Shown here: positions 6,131 to 13,856 of the stretch, piece after piece | How positions within the stretch are numbered: position 1 is the first letter of the stretch | How the letters are laid out: the number at the start of each line of letters is the position of its first letter | Assembly (NCBI GenBank): GCA_011763485.2 | Contig: JAANSK020287601.1 | Span: forward strand, 1 to 20,190 | Direction of reading: 5' to 3' | Length of the DNA: 20,190 nucleotides | Source: Isoetes engelmannii | Taxonomy: Eukaryota; Streptophyta; Lycopodiopsida; Isoetales; Isoetaceae | The notes under the pieces: generated by a model | The model's input: only the letters and a program-made list of their open reading frames with translations | The model's database searches: none | Told to the model about the DNA's origin: nothing | Program-made: the position numbers and the translations under genes

Positions 6131-6505
6131 ATGTCCAATGAACTGCTGTTGAAGAGCTACATCGCCCAGGGCGCCATCGCCAAGTACCGCATCGTCGCGT
6201 TCGGCAGCGCCGACGGCACTGTCGTCGCCAGCTCGGCCGCGACCAGCCTGCATATCGGCGTGAACGCGGAGCTGGATGTGGCAAGCGGCGAACGGGTCGA
6301 CGTGATCCGCGCCGGGCTGCCGCTGGTGGAGTACGGCGGTGCGGTCACCCGTGGGCAGCCGCTGACCAGCGACGCCCAGGGCCGCGCGGTGGCGGCGGCT
6401 CCGGCGGCCGGCAGCAACGTGCGGATCGTCGGCTACGCCGAGGTCAACGCGGTGGCCGGCGATGTGGACCGGATGCTGTTCGCCCCCGGCGTGATGCAGG
6501 GCTAA
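6131..6505 (+). CDS. DUF2190 family capsid decoration protein
   Basis: The 124-residue protein matches the DUF2190 family: an N-terminal LLLKSYIAQGAIAKYRIVAFG, a beta-rich core with IGVNAELDVASGERVDVIRAGLPLVEYGGAVTRGQPLTSDAQGRAV, and a C-terminal AEVNAVAGDVDRMLFAPG. Members are small capsid cement or decoration proteins that sit between protease and major capsid genes, as here. CAGGAG upstream serves as ribosome binding site. Confidence 0.85.
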   Translation: MSNELLLKSYIAQGAIAKYRIVAFGSADGTVVASSAATSLHIGVNAELDVASGERVDVIRAGLPLVEYGGAVTRGQPLTSDAQGRAVAAAPAAGSNVRIVGYAEVNAVAGDVDRMLFAPGVMQG

Positions 6506-6569
6506 GCGCCTGCTCGGTACCTATTTCCATCGACTGCAGAAACCATCGAACACGCGAGCGCCCTGAGCC

Positions 6570-7526
6570 ATGTCCAAGACCCCTTTCACCGTGAACCCGA
6601 TGCTGACCGCGATTGCGATCGGCTTCATGAACACCGAAGACCAGCTGATCGCGGACAAAGTGATGCCGCGTGTCCCGGTGGCGGAAACCTTCAGCTGGAC
6701 CAAGTACGCGAGTGATCAGGCGTACACCGTTCCGGACACCAAGGTCGGCCGCAAGAGCGCGCCGAACGAAGTGAGCTTCGAGGGCTCGGACGTCCAGGAC
6801 CGCGTCGACGACTACGGCCTCGATGACACGATCCCGCAGCGCGATCTGGACGCCTTCGAGGCGATGCCGAAGCCGGCCAACGGCGGCCCGCTGGCGCCGG
6901 ATCAGCTCGCGACGATGATGCTGGCCAACCTCGTGATGCTCGATCGCGAGATCCGCGTGGCTGCGGCCGTGCAGAGCACGGCGAATTACGTTGCCGCGAA
7001 CCGCCAGACGCTGGCGGGAGCGGACCAGTGGAGCGACTACGAGAATTCGGACCCGCAGGATGATCTGCTGCGGGCGCTCGATGTACCGCTGGTGCGCCCG
7101 AACAGCATCACGATGGGGCAGTCGGTGTGGACCATCCTGCGCCAGCACCCGAAGCTCGTGCGTGCGGTGAAAAACACGGACCAGAGCAACGGCCTCATCA
7201 ACCGGCAGCAGCTCGCCGACCTGCTGGAAGTCCAGAACGTCTGGATTGGCAATGCCCGTCTGAACACGGCCAGGAAAGGCCAGGCCCCGTCTTTTGCCCG
7301 CGTGTGGGGCAAGAACGTGGCACTGACCTATACCAGCCAGATGGCCGCGCAGACGTTCCAGCCCACCTGGGGCTGGACGGCGCAGTTCGGCACCAAGTTC
7401 GCGGGCGAGTTCATGGACCCGAAGAAGGGCCTGAAGGGGTCGCGAACCATCCGCGTCGGCGAGCAGGTGAAGGAGATCGTCGCCGCGCCGGACGCCGGCT
7501 ATCTGTTCTCCAGCGTGATTGCCTGA
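6570..7526 (+). CDS. major capsid protein
   Basis: The 318-residue protein follows the decoration gene and has the features of the capsid proteins of Mu-like siphoviruses: an N-terminal NPMLTAIAIGFMNTEDQLIADKVMPRVPV, the VGRKSAPNEVSFEGSDVQDRVDDYGLDD region, a central RPNSITMGQSVWTILRQHPKLV helix-strand, and a C-terminal GVxEQVKEIVAAP-like end. These proteins build the icosahedral shell with an HK97-type fold. Its stop overlaps the start of the broken acb2 gene (TGATG), so the two would be translated together. I see no break in it. Confidence 0.85.
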   Translation: MSKTPFTVNPMLTAIAIGFMNTEDQLIADKVMPRVPVAETFSWTKYASDQAYTVPDTKVGRKSAPNEVSFEGSDVQDRVDDYGLDDTIPQRDLDAFEAMPKPANGGPLAPDQLATMMLANLVMLDREIRVAAAVQSTANYVAANRQTLAGADQWSDYENSDPQDDLLRALDVPLVRPNSITMGQSVWTILRQHPKLVRAVKNTDQSNGLINRQQLADLLEVQNVWIGNARLNTARKGQAPSFARVWGKNVALTYTSQMAAQTFQPTWGWTAQFGTKFAGEFMDPKKGLKGSRTIRVGEQVKEIVAAPDAGYLFSSVIA

Positions 7527-7768
7527 TGGAAACCTTCCAGCAGCCGAAGGTGACGGGCTACCGCCAGCTCAGCGCCGAATAAGCCGAGCTGATGAACGAG
7601 ATCAAGGCGCAGGCCAACATCGTGGGCGCGCTCTGCCATCGCCTAGCGGTGGTGGCGAAGGATGACCCGACGGGCGTCGATGCCCGCTGGGTCGCCATCG
7701 GCCAGACCGATCTCCAGAAGGGGTTCATGTCCCTGGTGCGCTCGGTCGCCAAGCCCACCAGCTTCTGA
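7526..7768 (+). pseudogene. acb2: acb2-like anti-CBASS gene broken by an in-frame stop
   Basis: From the ATG at 7526 the frame reads 18 codons (with GYRQLS), meets TAA at 7580-7582, and then continues in the same frame through LMNEIK, RWVAIGQTDLQKGFMSLVRS and AKPTSF to a stop at 7766. This is the Acb2/Tad1 hairpin family, small hexameric proteins that sequester the cyclic nucleotide signals of CBASS and Thoeris defences. Published ligand-contact residues of phage PaMx33 Acb2 are Tyr11 and Lys26 as I recall; here Tyr12 and the Lys at codon 27 keep the same spacing, and the stop lies between them. It is fused by overlap to the capsid gene, the usual locus near head genes. A restart at ATG 7592 could give a 58-residue two-helix core without the Tyr. 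One base change could explain the stop; sequencing error is an alternative. Confidence 0.85.
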
Positions 7769-7796
7769 GCCGCACGTCTCCACTGCCGAGTCCACC

Positions 7797-8483
7797 ATGA
7801 AGATCCGCTGCCGCATTCTCGACAACCTGAAAGCCTGTGGCGCGCTGCGCATGGCGGGCACCGAGCACGAGCTCGATCTGTCCCAAGCCGACATCGAGAG
7901 GCTGACCGAGCAGGGCGTGATCCAGCCGCTCGACATCGATGACGACGTGATGCTGCTCGGCTCCAACGTCCAGCCTTCGGTGCTGTACACCGTGCAGGGT
8001 GTCAGTGTGCCGCTGGGCGATGTGGTGCGCGCGGCCTGGCATAACAGCAACCTGTCAGCCGCCGGCTGGAACGCGCTGTCGGACACGCTCCGCGAGCTGG
8101 CGATCGACCAGGCCGTGTTTCGGATGAACCTGCACAACCTGCCACTGTCCACGGCCCAGGACGCGGGTAATGACACCTCGTCGCGTTCCGAATACAACGA
8201 GAGAGAGAGCGGTACCCGGCAGGGCACTGGCGCGGCGGCATCTCTGCCTGCCGTCGCGTCCAGTGCCGGGGACGCTGTCTCCGCTGCACTGATGACCCGA
8301 CCCGACGTCGACGCTGTCGCAGGCCCGCGCGCTGCCGAGCTCCCCTCGGCCGGGGGCGAAGCCAAGCCGACCTCGGTTGACGAGACGACCGCCGCGCCCG
8401 GCGGCAACACCGGCTCGGTGGACGTCGGCGCAGCGGTGGCCGCCGAGACTGTAGCGGCCAAGCCGGCTCGCAAGAGCAAGTAA
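7797..8483 (+). CDS. hypothetical head protein with low-complexity tail
   Basis: The 228-residue protein lies between capsid/acb2 and the gp36 gene, the place of Mu gp35-like proteins. Residues 1-115 look folded (MKIRCRILDNLKACGALRMAGTEHELDLSQADIERLTEQGVIQPLD), while residues about 120-228 are a disordered Ala/Ser/Thr/Pro stretch ending in KPARKSK. A possible role is head decoration or head-tail joining. The start at 7797 is chosen because the folded domain begins there; the frame is open further upstream but overlaps acb2 and is not protein-like. A short GA dinucleotide run lies in the linker. Confidence 0.65.
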   Translation: MKIRCRILDNLKACGALRMAGTEHELDLSQADIERLTEQGVIQPLDIDDDVMLLGSNVQPSVLYTVQGVSVPLGDVVRAAWHNSNLSAAGWNALSDTLRELAIDQAVFRMNLHNLPLSTAQDAGNDTSSRSEYNERESGTRQGTGAAASLPAVASSAGDAVSAALMTRPDVDAVAGPRAAELPSAGGEAKPTSVDETTAAPGGNTGSVDVGAAVAAETVAAKPARKSK

Positions 8484-8486
8484 GCC

Positions 8487-8891
8487 ATGGTCTATGCCTC
8501 GCGCGCCGATCTCGTTGCTGCCTTCGGTGTCAATGAGATCTCGCAGCTGGAAGCGCGCGGCGTCGACGTTGAGGCGGCGATCCGCGTTGCCGAAGCCGAG
8601 GTCGACAGCTACCTGAGCGGGCGCTACCGCGTGCCTGTTGAGCCGCCGACTTCAAAGCTAAACCGCGTGGTCTGCGATCTGGCGCGCTATCAGCTGTTCG
8701 GCGTGATGTCGGAGGGCGAACCGAAAGACCGCGCCCAGGCGGCCATCGCCTGGCTACGCGATGTGGCAGCGCGCCGAGCGCACGTCGAGGGGGCCGCGCC
8801 CGCCGTCAGCGGCGACGGTTCGGCCATCGCCGGCCAATCCCCGGCACGTAGCGGCCAGGGCCGCAGCGGCTTCGATTGGGGCTCGTACTGA
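8487..8891 (+). CDS. gp36 family (DUF1320) head-tail connector
   Basis: The 134-residue protein has the gp36/DUF1320 pattern: MVYASRADLVAAFGVNEISQLEA, then a helix with EAEVDSYLSGRYRVPV and a CDLARYQLF segment, and a disordered Ser/Gly end finishing in FDWGSY. Members are head completion or connector proteins of Mu-like phages. It ends in a TGATG overlap with the next gene. Confidence 0.85.
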   Translation: MVYASRADLVAAFGVNEISQLEARGVDVEAAIRVAEAEVDSYLSGRYRVPVEPPTSKLNRVVCDLARYQLFGVMSEGEPKDRAQAAIAWLRDVAARRAHVEGAAPAVSGDGSAIAGQSPARSGQGRSGFDWGSY

Positions 8892-9307
8892 TGCTCGCGC
8901 AGGTCGTTCAGCGCGTGGGGCTGCTCAGCGAGTTCGCAACCGTGCTCGGCGCGACCGAGCTGGCGATGGCGGTTGACAAGGGCGCGTTCTCGGAGGCCGC
9001 GTACTGCTACCTGAGATCGCGGCGCGCTGAGCCGAACACGCTCGTCAACGCTGTGTCCCAGCGCATTGAGCAGTCGGTGGTCATCGCATTCTGGGTGCGC
9101 GATGTCAGCGATGCGGCGATGGCCAGCGCGCACGACGCGGCGACCAGGATCAGCGACGCCGTCATTGCGCACTTGCTCGGTTGGCGCCCCACCGAAAAGT
9201 ACAGCCCGCTGCATTACGTCGTCGGCCGCGTGGTGGCCGCCAAGCCAACGATCGGCGTGCTGTGGGCTGACGAGTTCAAGACCACCTACACGATCAGGAA
9301 GACATGA
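8891..9307 (+). CDS. probable tail terminator (gp37-like)
   Basis: The 138-residue protein starts at the ATG inside the TGATG overlap; a TTG fifteen bases upstream is a weaker option. The position directly after gp36 and before the tail tube is that of the tail terminator or gp37-type protein. The sequence has a helix with TLVNAVSQRIEQSVVIAFWV, a middle GWRPTEKYSPLHYVVGRV, and a strand-rich end with GVLWADEFKTTYTIRK, as in such proteins. It would cap the tail tube and join it to the head. It overlaps the next gene by 4 bases. Confidence 0.7.
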   Translation: MLAQVVQRVGLLSEFATVLGATELAMAVDKGAFSEAAYCYLRSRRAEPNTLVNAVSQRIEQSVVIAFWVRDVSDAAMASAHDAATRISDAVIAHLLGWRPTEKYSPLHYVVGRVVAAKPTIGVLWADEFKTTYTIRKT

Positions 9308-9513
9308 GCGACAGCCAGAACAACGAGCTGGCCGGCGACATCGCGCCGGCCGCCGCCGTCACCGAGTTCAACGACCAGTACACCGGCCACGGCGGCGCAT
9401 ACGTGGTCATCGAGAACGGACGCCGGGTGCCAGCCGATCCGGTGACCGGTGAGCCGCTGCTCGAACCTGCTGCGGCGGCGGTCGATGCGAAGCGAAAAGG
9501 AGCCAAGTCATGA
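9304..9513 (+). CDS. small conserved phage protein
   Basis: A 69-residue protein with an ATGA start overlap and an ATGA end overlap with the tail tube gene. The middle reads GHGGAYVVIENGRRVPADPVTGEPL, a pattern seen in small proteins that precede tail sheath or tube genes (DUF2635-like), followed by an Ala-rich and basic end (VDAKRKGAKS). Its function is unknown. It may be a tail assembly helper. Confidence 0.65.
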   Translation: MSDSQNNELAGDIAPAAAVTEFNDQYTGHGGAYVVIENGRRVPADPVTGEPLLEPAAAAVDAKRKGAKS

Positions 9514-10460
9514 CGATGGAATACCGCCTGCGTGGCGCGCTGGTGAAGGCCGAAGCGACGCCGACAGTCGACGCGCTTCCCGTTGCCGCAAACGACACTT
9601 TGCTGTGTCGCAAGATCGATCTGACGCCGGTCGAAATGACGGTCGTGGATCGCGAAGTGATCCGGGCGTACTTCGGCAACTGGGCCAAGCTGGTTGGGGC
9701 CACGTTCGCGAAAGTGCGACTGGAAGTGGAAATGGTCGGCTATGGAACGGCAGGCCCAACCACGCCTCCGCTGGCTCTGGATGCCTGCAAGCGGGCGTGC
9801 GGGCACAGCCGCACCGTGAATGCGGGTACCAGCGTGGTGTACAGCCCCGTTTCGTCCGGGGCGACGACGGCGACCGTCTACGTGTACCAGGCTGGCACCC
9901 TGCACAAGATTCTCGGCAGCTTCGGAGACCAGTCTGCCGAGCTCGCCGAGGACGGTACCCCGATCTGGGTGTTCGACTTCCTCGGCATCTATGTCGAGCC
10001 GACTGACGTGGCACTTCCAGCCTTCGCATCGCCCACCACCCCCGATCCCGTGCTGTGCAACAGCGAGAACACGACGGCGGTGTCGATCCGCGGCTTCGCT
10101 GCGGAAGTGCGCTCGTTCAGCTTCCGCACGGGCAACGTGATCGAACGCATGGCCCTGATGGGCAGCTCGCGGCGGATTCGTCTGAATGAGAGGAAGGCGG
10201 CCGGCAGCATCGAACTGCGCGCGACCCCGGTCGCAATGAAGAACTGGTGGGCCGACATCACCAGCGCATCCCTCGGCCCCATGTCGATCCGCCACGGCAC
10301 CGCCGTTGGCAACCGCGTGACGATTGCCTCGACGGCCGGCCTGCAGTTCACCAACCCGCGATTCGTCGAGGATCGCGGCTTCATCAACTTGACGATGGAT
10401 CTGCTGTTCGTGCCGAGCGGCGCTTCAGGCAACAACGAATACTCGATCACGGTGAGCTGA
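9510..10460 (+). CDS. major tail tube protein
   Basis: The 316-residue protein is the tail tube candidate of a siphovirus: it precedes the tail chaperone and tape measure genes and has a beta-rich sequence with a tube-protein opening (LRGALVKAEATPTVDALPVAANDTLLCR) and a late segment with NPRFVEDRGFINLTMDLLFVPSG. It would form the hollow tube through which DNA leaves. A second ATG lies two codons downstream. Length is larger than the minimal tube proteins, suggesting an added surface domain. Confidence 0.75.
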   Translation: MTMEYRLRGALVKAEATPTVDALPVAANDTLLCRKIDLTPVEMTVVDREVIRAYFGNWAKLVGATFAKVRLEVEMVGYGTAGPTTPPLALDACKRACGHSRTVNAGTSVVYSPVSSGATTATVYVYQAGTLHKILGSFGDQSAELAEDGTPIWVFDFLGIYVEPTDVALPAFASPTTPDPVLCNSENTTAVSIRGFAAEVRSFSFRTGNVIERMALMGSSRRIRLNERKAAGSIELRATPVAMKNWWADITSASLGPMSIRHGTAVGNRVTIASTAGLQFTNPRFVEDRGFINLTMDLLFVPSGASGNNEYSITVS

Positions 10461-10461
10461 G

Positions 10462-11004
10462 ATGACGAACAAGAACGAAGACCGGCAGCAAAGCCAACGC
10501 GATATCGAAGAGTCACGCCAGCTGCTCGGCAAGCCCACTGATATCACCCTGGAAGGCCGGACAGTTGCCGAGGCCAGTATGCGCGGGCAGAAAGTGCTCG
10601 TCCGCAGCTACGGCTGGTCTCAGTTGTTCGAGGTGCTCAGCGCCGTGCAACTGATGCTTGATCAGCTGGCACTGCCGACGAATCTCGGACGGCCGTTGAC
10701 AGACGTATTCGCCGAGCACAGGTCCATCGTCGATCAGCTGATTTCGCTGTCGACAGGAATGCCGATTGAGCAGATCCACGCGCTGGGTCTCACCGATGGT
10801 ATGCGCCTGGCAACCGCTGTCTGGAATGAAAACAAGCATTTTTTCGAGGTGGAGACGACGGCTCTGCTGGCGCGTCGTCTCCTCTCCGGCCTGAAGACGG
10901 AGAAGTTGTCGTCCGGCGAAGCTCCGACCAAGCCCCAGGCCGACGAACAGCCGCACGACTCGCTGCACAACACGGAACCTGGGCCGCCGTCGCCGATCGG
11001 CTGA
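10462..11004 (+). CDS. tail assembly chaperone, G-type
   Basis: The 180-residue protein sits directly before the tape measure gene, the fixed place of the tail chaperone. Residues about 27-150 are a helical domain (RGQKVLVRSYGWSQLFEVLSAVQLMLDQL ... NENKHFFEVETTALLARRLL). The end is a disordered Pro-rich tail (EAPTKPQADEQPHDSLHNTEPGPPSPIG). A second open frame, -1 relative to it, overlaps the end and runs to the tape measure start. This is the lambda G/G-T layout, in which a programmed -1 frameshift makes a minor longer protein. It binds the tape measure protein and guides tube assembly. Confidence 0.8.
   Translation: MTNKNEDRQQSQRDIEESRQLLGKPTDITLEGRTVAEASMRGQKVLVRSYGWSQLFEVLSAVQLMLDQLALPTNLGRPLTDVFAEHRSIVDQLISLSTGMPIEQIHALGLTDGMRLATAVWNENKHFFEVETTALLARRLLSGLKTEKLSSGEAPTKPQADEQPHDSLHNTEPGPPSPIG
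10839..10845 (+). promoter_or_regulatory. candidate -1 ribosomal slippery heptamer
   Basis: T TTT TTC is in the correct register of the chaperone gene (X XXY YYZ) and is the only canonical -1 slippery heptamer I find between 10830 and 11004, the region where both frames are open. Slipping here gives a product of about 241 residues. It lies further from the end of G than usual, and the -1 frame just after it is not clearly protein-like until about 10980, so a non-canonical site nearer 11000 remains possible. Confidence 0.4.
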
Positions 11005-11186
11005 TTTCGTACGGCTACAGCTGGAGCGACCTTGATCGGATGACGCTGACGCAGGTCCTGCTGCTCGCGCGTGCAGGCCAACGGCGCGAACGCAGGCAAC
11101 GCGCTGACCGAATCGCCGATGTGAACCTCGCGGTCAACGGCAAGTCGGCAGCAATCGGTGCGCGGCTCAAGGAGTTGCTGGAGTGA
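10845..11186 (+). CDS. T part of the tail chaperone, reached by -1 frameshift
   Basis: The -1 frame is open from 10830 to the TGA at 11184-11186. From about 10980 it encodes a convincing helical domain (WAAVADRLISYGYSWSDLD, then MTLTQVLLLARAGQRRERRQRADRIADVN), which resembles the C-terminal domains of phage tail chaperones with YGxS and MTLxQ motifs. It has no good start of its own: the only ATG, at 11040, cuts the domain and has a poor ribosome binding site. Translation as a G-T fusion is therefore the best reading. The feature start is set at the candidate slip site and is uncertain. It overlaps the tape measure start by 4 bases. Confidence 0.6.
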   Translation, partial: RGGDDGSAGASSPLRPEDGEVVVRRSSDQAPGRRTAARLAAQHGTWAAVADRLISYGYSWSDLDRMTLTQVLLLARAGQRRERRQRADRIADVNLAVNGKSAAIGARLKELLE

Positions 11187-13855
11187 CGGACCTCAATCTG
11201 CGAATGCTCGTGACCGCTTCGACGCGTACTGCGTCGGAGTCGGTTCGCGAGTTTCGTTCTGACGTCGAGAAAATCGGGACGTCAACCAAGCAAGCGACCG
11301 ACAAGGCGGCGAGTGGCCTGGCGCGCCTGGACGAGGCAACGTCCACCAGCCGGCAAGGCGCGGAGAAGACGGCGAGGACGGTCGGTCAGCTGACGGCAGC
11401 AGTGGCGAAGATCGAGCCTGCAGCGACGGCGGCTGGCACTGCCGGCGTTGCCGCCTTCCGGCAGTTCGAGACCTCGGCGGATCGAGCAAAACGCTCGGCT
11501 GAGGGTGCCGCATCTGCCGTTGCCGACCTCACCCGCGCCGGGGCCAGCATCCGCGACGTGTTGGGTGGGGCGCTCGTTGCGGGGGCTGCCAAGGAGCTGG
11601 CGAGCTCGTCGGACGACTACGCGCTATTCACCGGCCGTATCCTGAACAGCGCCGAGTCGACGGCAGAGCTACGCGATCGGCAGCGTGAGCTGATCCAGGT
11701 ATCCCAGGACAACGGCCAGGCGCTGGCAACCAGCGCGGCCTTGTACACCAAGACCGCCGGATCGATCCGCGATCTCACTGGCGACACCAAGGACGCTATT
11801 CGCTTCACCGACCTGGTCGCGAAATCGTTCCGCGTATCCGGCGCCAGCCAGTCCGAGGCTGCAGGAGCCAGCCAGCAGTTGGCTCAAGCTCTGCAAAGCG
11901 GCGTGCTGCGCGGTGACGAGTTCAACTCTGTGAACGAACAGGGTGGGCGGTTGATCAAGGCGCTGGCGGACGGCATGGGCGTCGCTCGGAGCGAACTGCG
12001 CGGCATGGCGAACGACGGGAAACTCACCGCCGATGTGGTGCTGCCCGCGCTGCTGTCGCAGATCGATCAGATCGACGCTGAGGCTCGCAATCTGCCGATC
12101 ACGTTCGGCCAGGTCGGCACGCGCATCGGCAATAGCTTCTCGATCTCGGTCAATCAGGCCGTACTGCTGCAAGCGGCCCTGGGGGGCGTGAAATCCGCTG
12201 CTGATGCGATTGGTTCCAGCAGCGGTGGCGGTGGCGCGATCATCGACATTGCCGCTACTACTGCCGGCGTTCTGGTCGTCGGCCGGCTGGTGACCATCCT
12301 GCGTGCCGCAGCGGTGGCAGCGGGCGTTGGTGGCGGTGCCGTGGCCGGCTTCTCCGCCTTGGTCGGCGGCCCAGTCACCATCGCGATTGCCGGCGCCACT
12401 GCGGCGCTGGCGCTGTTGCTGAACCTGATCGGGACTCGCACTGAGGCCGAGGTGACCAAGGCGGACGATTCGCTGGCCCGCCTGCAGGCGCGGTTCGAGG
12501 CTCTGCAGAAGACGCCGGCTGAGGTAGCCGCCAAGCCGCTGAACTCTGATCAGCAGCGCGAGTTCCGCGACGCCGGCCTGCGGGTGGCGGAGCTGAACCG
12601 GGAAATCGAGCACCTCGAGGGAATCAAATCTCGCTTCGGTGGCGATGCGGCCTTGGAAGAGCGCCTGGCATTGATCCGGGGGGAAGCAGGCAAGCTGACC
12701 GAGCAGATGCGGGCCGTCGGCGCGGCTGCCAACGACGCCTTGGCGGCCCCGGCAAAGAAGGAGCTGGCGGACTTTCTCAAGCAGATCGAGACGCCTGCTG
12801 AACGTGCGCAGGCGCAACTCAAGGAGTACCGCGAGAAGCTGCGGGCGACAGGCGGCGCCGAAGATCCCGCGATCGTTGCCAGGATCATCGCGTCCGGCAA
12901 CAAAGCGGGCCGCAAAGCCGTCAAGGACGAAGGCACCGAAGCGCTACGCAATGCGATCGGCACTGAAGCGGACATGCAACGACTGGTGCAGTCACTGCTG
13001 ACGCCGGTGGAGCGCTTCCGTCGCGAGCTGGCGCTGATCAATCAGCAGGCCGAGGACGGTACGCTGGCTGAGGCCGCCCAACGCCTAGGCACATCGGTGA
13101 ACGATGTCCGCAACCGCCGGCTGCTACAGGCAGCAGAGGGGCTGCCGCAGCCAATCGAAGACGAAGTTGAGCAATCCAAAGAAGCGATCTCATCGCTGGT
13201 ACCGTTCGCCGAGCAGGCCGCACGGAACGTGCAGGATGCCTTCGCTACCTTTCTATTCGACCCGCTTGAAGGCGGTTTGCGGGGCTTCCTGCTCAGCTTC
13301 GTGAACACGCTGCGCGAGGCCGCGTCTCAGGCAGCGTCATCGTCCATTCTCAACGCCCTCTTCGGGGGGCTTGCGGGTTCCGGGAACGGACTTTTCGCTG
13401 CGATCGGACGTTCGTTCGGCGGAACTACGAGCACGGCTTCAGCATCTGGCAGCCTGCTCGGAGCGAGCGGCATCGGCGGTGCCTATGTGGGTCGCCGCGC
13501 CGGCGGCGGCCTCATTCGCGGCCCCGGCAGCAGTACGAGCGATTCGATTCTCGCGCACGTTTCAAACGAGGAGTACATCGTCAACGCGGCCGCAACACGG
13601 CGTGTAGGCGTGGGCTTTCTGGACGCGGTCAATGAAGGTCGCCTGCCGGGTTTCGCTGGCGGCGGCCTTGTCGCCGCCGGCTCGGGCGGGGCTGGTTCCG
13701 GCTTCGGCTTCGGCCCCGCGCCGATCGTGGTGCAGGTCGACGCGCGCAACAGCACGGACCCGGTACAGACCGCCCAGCTCGTCGCCCGCGCGGTGCGCGA
13801 AGCGGCGGTGGCATTCGACAAGCGCCGCGCCCGTGGCATGCGCGCCGGAGACTGA
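11183..13855 (+). CDS. tail tape measure protein
   Basis: The 890-residue protein is the largest after the tail tip. An N-terminal helical region is followed at residues about 205-310 by the conserved tape measure domain (LVAKSFRVSGASQSEAAGASQQLAQALQSGVLRGDEFNSVNEQGGRLIKALADG). A hydrophobic pair of segments lies at about 348-418, then coiled coil, and a Gly-rich end with GGLIRGPGSSTSDSILAHVSNEEYIVNA. It sets tail length and probably helps DNA cross the membrane. It starts at GTG, overlapping the T frame, with AAGGAG 8 bases upstream. At about 1.5 angstrom per residue the tail would be near 130 nm. Confidence 0.9.
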   Translation: MTDLNLRMLVTASTRTASESVREFRSDVEKIGTSTKQATDKAASGLARLDEATSTSRQGAEKTARTVGQLTAAVAKIEPAATAAGTAGVAAFRQFETSADRAKRSAEGAASAVADLTRAGASIRDVLGGALVAGAAKELASSSDDYALFTGRILNSAESTAELRDRQRELIQVSQDNGQALATSAALYTKTAGSIRDLTGDTKDAIRFTDLVAKSFRVSGASQSEAAGASQQLAQALQSGVLRGDEFNSVNEQGGRLIKALADGMGVARSELRGMANDGKLTADVVLPALLSQIDQIDAEARNLPITFGQVGTRIGNSFSISVNQAVLLQAALGGVKSAADAIGSSSGGGGAIIDIAATTAGVLVVGRLVTILRAAAVAAGVGGGAVAGFSALVGGPVTIAIAGATAALALLLNLIGTRTEAEVTKADDSLARLQARFEALQKTPAEVAAKPLNSDQQREFRDAGLRVAELNREIEHLEGIKSRFGGDAALEERLALIRGEAGKLTEQMRAVGAAANDALAAPAKKELADFLKQIETPAERAQAQLKEYREKLRATGGAEDPAIVARIIASGNKAGRKAVKDEGTEALRNAIGTEADMQRLVQSLLTPVERFRRELALINQQAEDGTLAEAAQRLGTSVNDVRNRRLLQAAEGLPQPIEDEVEQSKEAISSLVPFAEQAARNVQDAFATFLFDPLEGGLRGFLLSFVNTLREAASQAASSSILNALFGGLAGSGNGLFAAIGRSFGGTTSTASASGSLLGASGIGGAYVGRRAGGGLIRGPGSSTSDSILAHVSNEEYIVNAAATRRVGVGFLDAVNEGRLPGFAGGGLVAAGSGGAGSGFGFGPAPIVVQVDARNSTDPVQTAQLVARAVREAAVAFDKRRARGMRAGD

Positions 13856-13856
13856 C

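Noticed and set aside
7580-7582. Programmed readthrough or recoding of the TAA in acb2.
   Set aside because: No readthrough context or structure is evident just after the stop, and a simple nonsense change or restart at 7592 is a plainer explanation. It is not fully excluded.
8199-8209. A GA dinucleotide run in the gene at 7797-8483, possibly phase variable.
   Set aside because: Only about five and a half repeats, within a disordered linker; too short to argue for slippage control.
13632-13856. A 75-codon upstream extension of the distal tail gene.
   Set aside because: The extension overlaps the tape measure gene in another frame and is Arg/Ser-rich noise; the GTG at 13857 has a good ribosome binding site and the family similarity starts there.
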